From Alphaproteobacteria bacterium UBA2966 (GTDB lineage Bacteria; Pseudomonadota; Alphaproteobacteria; UBA2966), in the NCBI GenBank assembly GCA_002348365.1, contig DEBC01000074.1, positions 1 through 15,587 of the forward strand: a stretch of DNA of 15,587 nucleotides, in the 5' to 3' direction. The notes beneath the pieces were generated by a model. That model made no database searches. It was not told the origin of the DNA and saw only the letters and a list, made by a program, of their open reading frames with translations. Numbering within the stretch: the first letter of the stretch is position 1; each line of letters opens with the position of its first letter. Position numbers and translations under genes: made by a program. This document shows positions 14,506 through 15,587 of the stretch, piece after piece.

Positions 14506-14512
14506 AAGGGGA
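14506..14512 (+). promoter_or_regulatory. Ribosome-binding site for the TTG start of the GST gene
   Basis: AAGGGGA lies 8 bases before the TTG at 14521, supporting a non-ATG start that gives the family-typical MRLYDF N-terminus. Confidence 0.6.
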
Positions 14513-14520
14513 CCAGGTCG

Positions 14521-15138
14521 TTGCGGCTCTATGATTTTCTCGACTCGGGCAATGGGTACAAGGTTCGCCTTCTCCTCGCGCATCTGGAGATCGACTATGA
14601 ATTCGTCGAGCTCGACATTCTGAAAGGTGAGACGCGGACGCCGGATTTGCTTGCCAAGAATCCAAATGGTCGGATCCCGCTTCTTCAACTGGACGACGGG
14701 ACGTTCCTCTCCGAATCAAACGCGATCCTCTACCATCTATCGCGAGGCTCCGCTTACTGGCCTGAAGACCCAGTTCACCAGGCCCGGGTCCTGCAATGGA
14801 TGTTCTTCGAGCAGTACAACCACGAACCCTCAATCGCAGTCGATAGGTTCTGGCTGCACTTCCTTGAGATGACGGACGAACGGCGGGTGCAAATTGCTGA
14901 AAAGCAGAAAGCGGGACGGGCTGTCCTCAAGCTGATGGACGATCATCTGGCTGACCGTTCTTATCTGGTTGGGGACAGTTACTCCATCGCCGATATATTG
15001 CTGTACGCATACTCGCATGTTGCCGACGAAGGTGGCTTCGATCTTGGTGACTATCCGAGCGTCCAGTGGTGGCTCGGCCGTGTTGCACAACAACCCCGGC
15101 GTCTCTTGATAACCGATCGGCCGGATTTTCAGACCTGA
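14521..15138 (+). CDS. Glutathione S-transferase family protein
   Basis: A 205-residue cytosolic GST. The N-terminal thioredoxin-like domain begins MRLYDFLDSGNGYKVRLLL, where Ser9 lies at the usual catalytic Ser/Cys position. It then has NPNGRIPLL (cis-Pro53) and the glutathione-binding SESNAILYHL. The all-helical C-terminal domain includes the capping-box region YLVGDSYSIADILLYAY and ends at PSVQWWLGRV. Length is normal. The class is most like the bacterial Phi/Nu-type or the unclassified proteobacterial GSTs. The gene starts with TTG 34 bases after the DUF6867 stop, so it may share the transporter transcript. It could detoxify an electrophile from the same pathway, but that is only context. 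It converges on the cyclase gene with 17 bases between stops. Confidence 0.92.
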   Translation: MRLYDFLDSGNGYKVRLLLAHLEIDYEFVELDILKGETRTPDLLAKNPNGRIPLLQLDDGTFLSESNAILYHLSRGSAYWPEDPVHQARVLQWMFFEQYNHEPSIAVDRFWLHFLEMTDERRVQIAEKQKAGRAVLKLMDDHLADRSYLVGDSYSIADILLYAYSHVADEGGFDLGDYPSVQWWLGRVAQQPRRLLITDRPDFQT

Positions 15139-15155
15139 CCGTCGGAAGCGAATAG

Positions 15156-15587
15156 CTACTTTGACGTCATGTCGGTGACTGCATCCCAATCCTCTCCGGG
15201 CGGATCGGCGAGGAAGTCCACACACCGTTCCAGAAACGCCACGGCGGTACCGTCATCTTGCGCGAGCGTCTCAAATACTTCGGCGGCATCGCCGAATTGC
15301 TTGGCGCGGAACAACTCAAGCGCCTGGGAGTAGACGTCGGCCCTCTGTCGAACGCTTTGATCGATCGTTCCTGCAGCACCTAAAGGTTCGAAGATTGTGA
15401 CAGGTGTGTCACGGCCCACGACTCGAACCCGGTCGATCTCGCGAAATTCGAATGAGTCTCGGCAAAGTTCTGCGGTGCGATTGCTCACCAACGTGGACGT
15501 GCCGTAGACCTTGTTGACGCCCTCCAGGCGGGCCGCGAGATTTACGGCATCGCCCATGACCGTGTAGTTGAATCGCTTCCTTGAACC
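15156..15587 (-). CDS. Class III adenylate/guanylate cyclase, C-terminal part (5' truncated by window end)
   Basis: The frame is open to the right edge, where it reads RKRFNYTVMGDAVNLAARLEG, the C-terminal catalytic motif of class III cyclases. The Asn and Arg of VNLAARLE are the transition-state residues. It continues NKVYGTSTLVSNRTAEL and IDRVRVVGRDTPVTIFEPLG, which ends the cyclase domain. A helical tail of roughly 60 residues follows (YSQALELFRAKQFGDAAEVFETL, then FLADPPGEDWDAV), TPR-like in character and common at the end of CHASE2-type or two-component-type bacterial cyclases. ATP versus GTP specificity and the N-terminal sensor domain are outside the window. The ATG at 15557 is internal and not a start. 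Confidence 0.92.
   Translation of the reverse strand, partial: GSRKRFNYTVMGDAVNLAARLEGVNKVYGTSTLVSNRTAELCRDSFEFREIDRVRVVGRDTPVTIFEPLGAAGTIDQSVRQRADVYSQALELFRAKQFGDAAEVFETLAQDDGTAVAFLERCVDFLADPPGEDWDAVTDMTSK

Overview
The window looks like chromosomal DNA of a GC-rich alphaproteobacterium, plausibly a Rhodospirillales-type environmental heterotroph. This is inferred from gene content: a C4-pathway 5-aminolevulinate synthase (hemA), a small alphaproteobacterial protein resembling DUF6898, a Liv-type ABC cassette that carries the alphaproteobacterial DUF6867 membrane protein, and a class III cyclase with the C-terminal tail common in that group. No tRNA, rRNA, CRISPR array, insertion sequence or phage gene was seen. 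Coding density is high, and no gene-free stretch exceeds about 240 bases.

Left part (1-4287): the window opens inside a GMC-family FAD oxidoreductase (+). A class III (CaiB/BaiF) CoA transferase follows (+). Converging on it is a minus-strand pair, ridA then gcdH, encoding a RidA-type deaminase-family protein and a well-conserved glutaryl-CoA dehydrogenase. The CoA transferase beside gcdH suggests acyl-CoA or dicarboxylate catabolism, possibly activation of glutarate, but the transferase's substrate cannot be read from the sequence.

Middle (4288-6605): a divergent intergenic region separates ridA from hemA (first step of C4 haem synthesis). It carries a 7-base direct repeat spaced two helical turns apart, with an inverted repeat between, just upstream of a candidate hemA promoter. 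hemA is followed by a small conserved gene that appears frameshifted in a run of five A. A minus-strand candidate lipoprotein comes next, then a conspicuously AT-rich spacer with inverted repeats.

Right part (6606-15138): a long run of plus-strand genes. The first four, DUF169 protein, luciferase-like (LLM) flavin oxidoreductase, metallo-beta-lactamase-fold hydrolase and a 2-oxoglutarate/Fe(II) oxygenase, are tightly packed. After a 127-base gap comes a translationally coupled Liv-type transporter, livH-livM-livG-livF-DUF6867, followed by a glutathione S-transferase. No substrate-binding protein is present. The most economical reading is an uptake-plus-oxidative-processing locus for an unidentified small organic compound. 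That is inference from gene order alone and is the best candidate here for something undescribed. The window ends in the C-terminal part of a minus-strand class III nucleotidyl cyclase.
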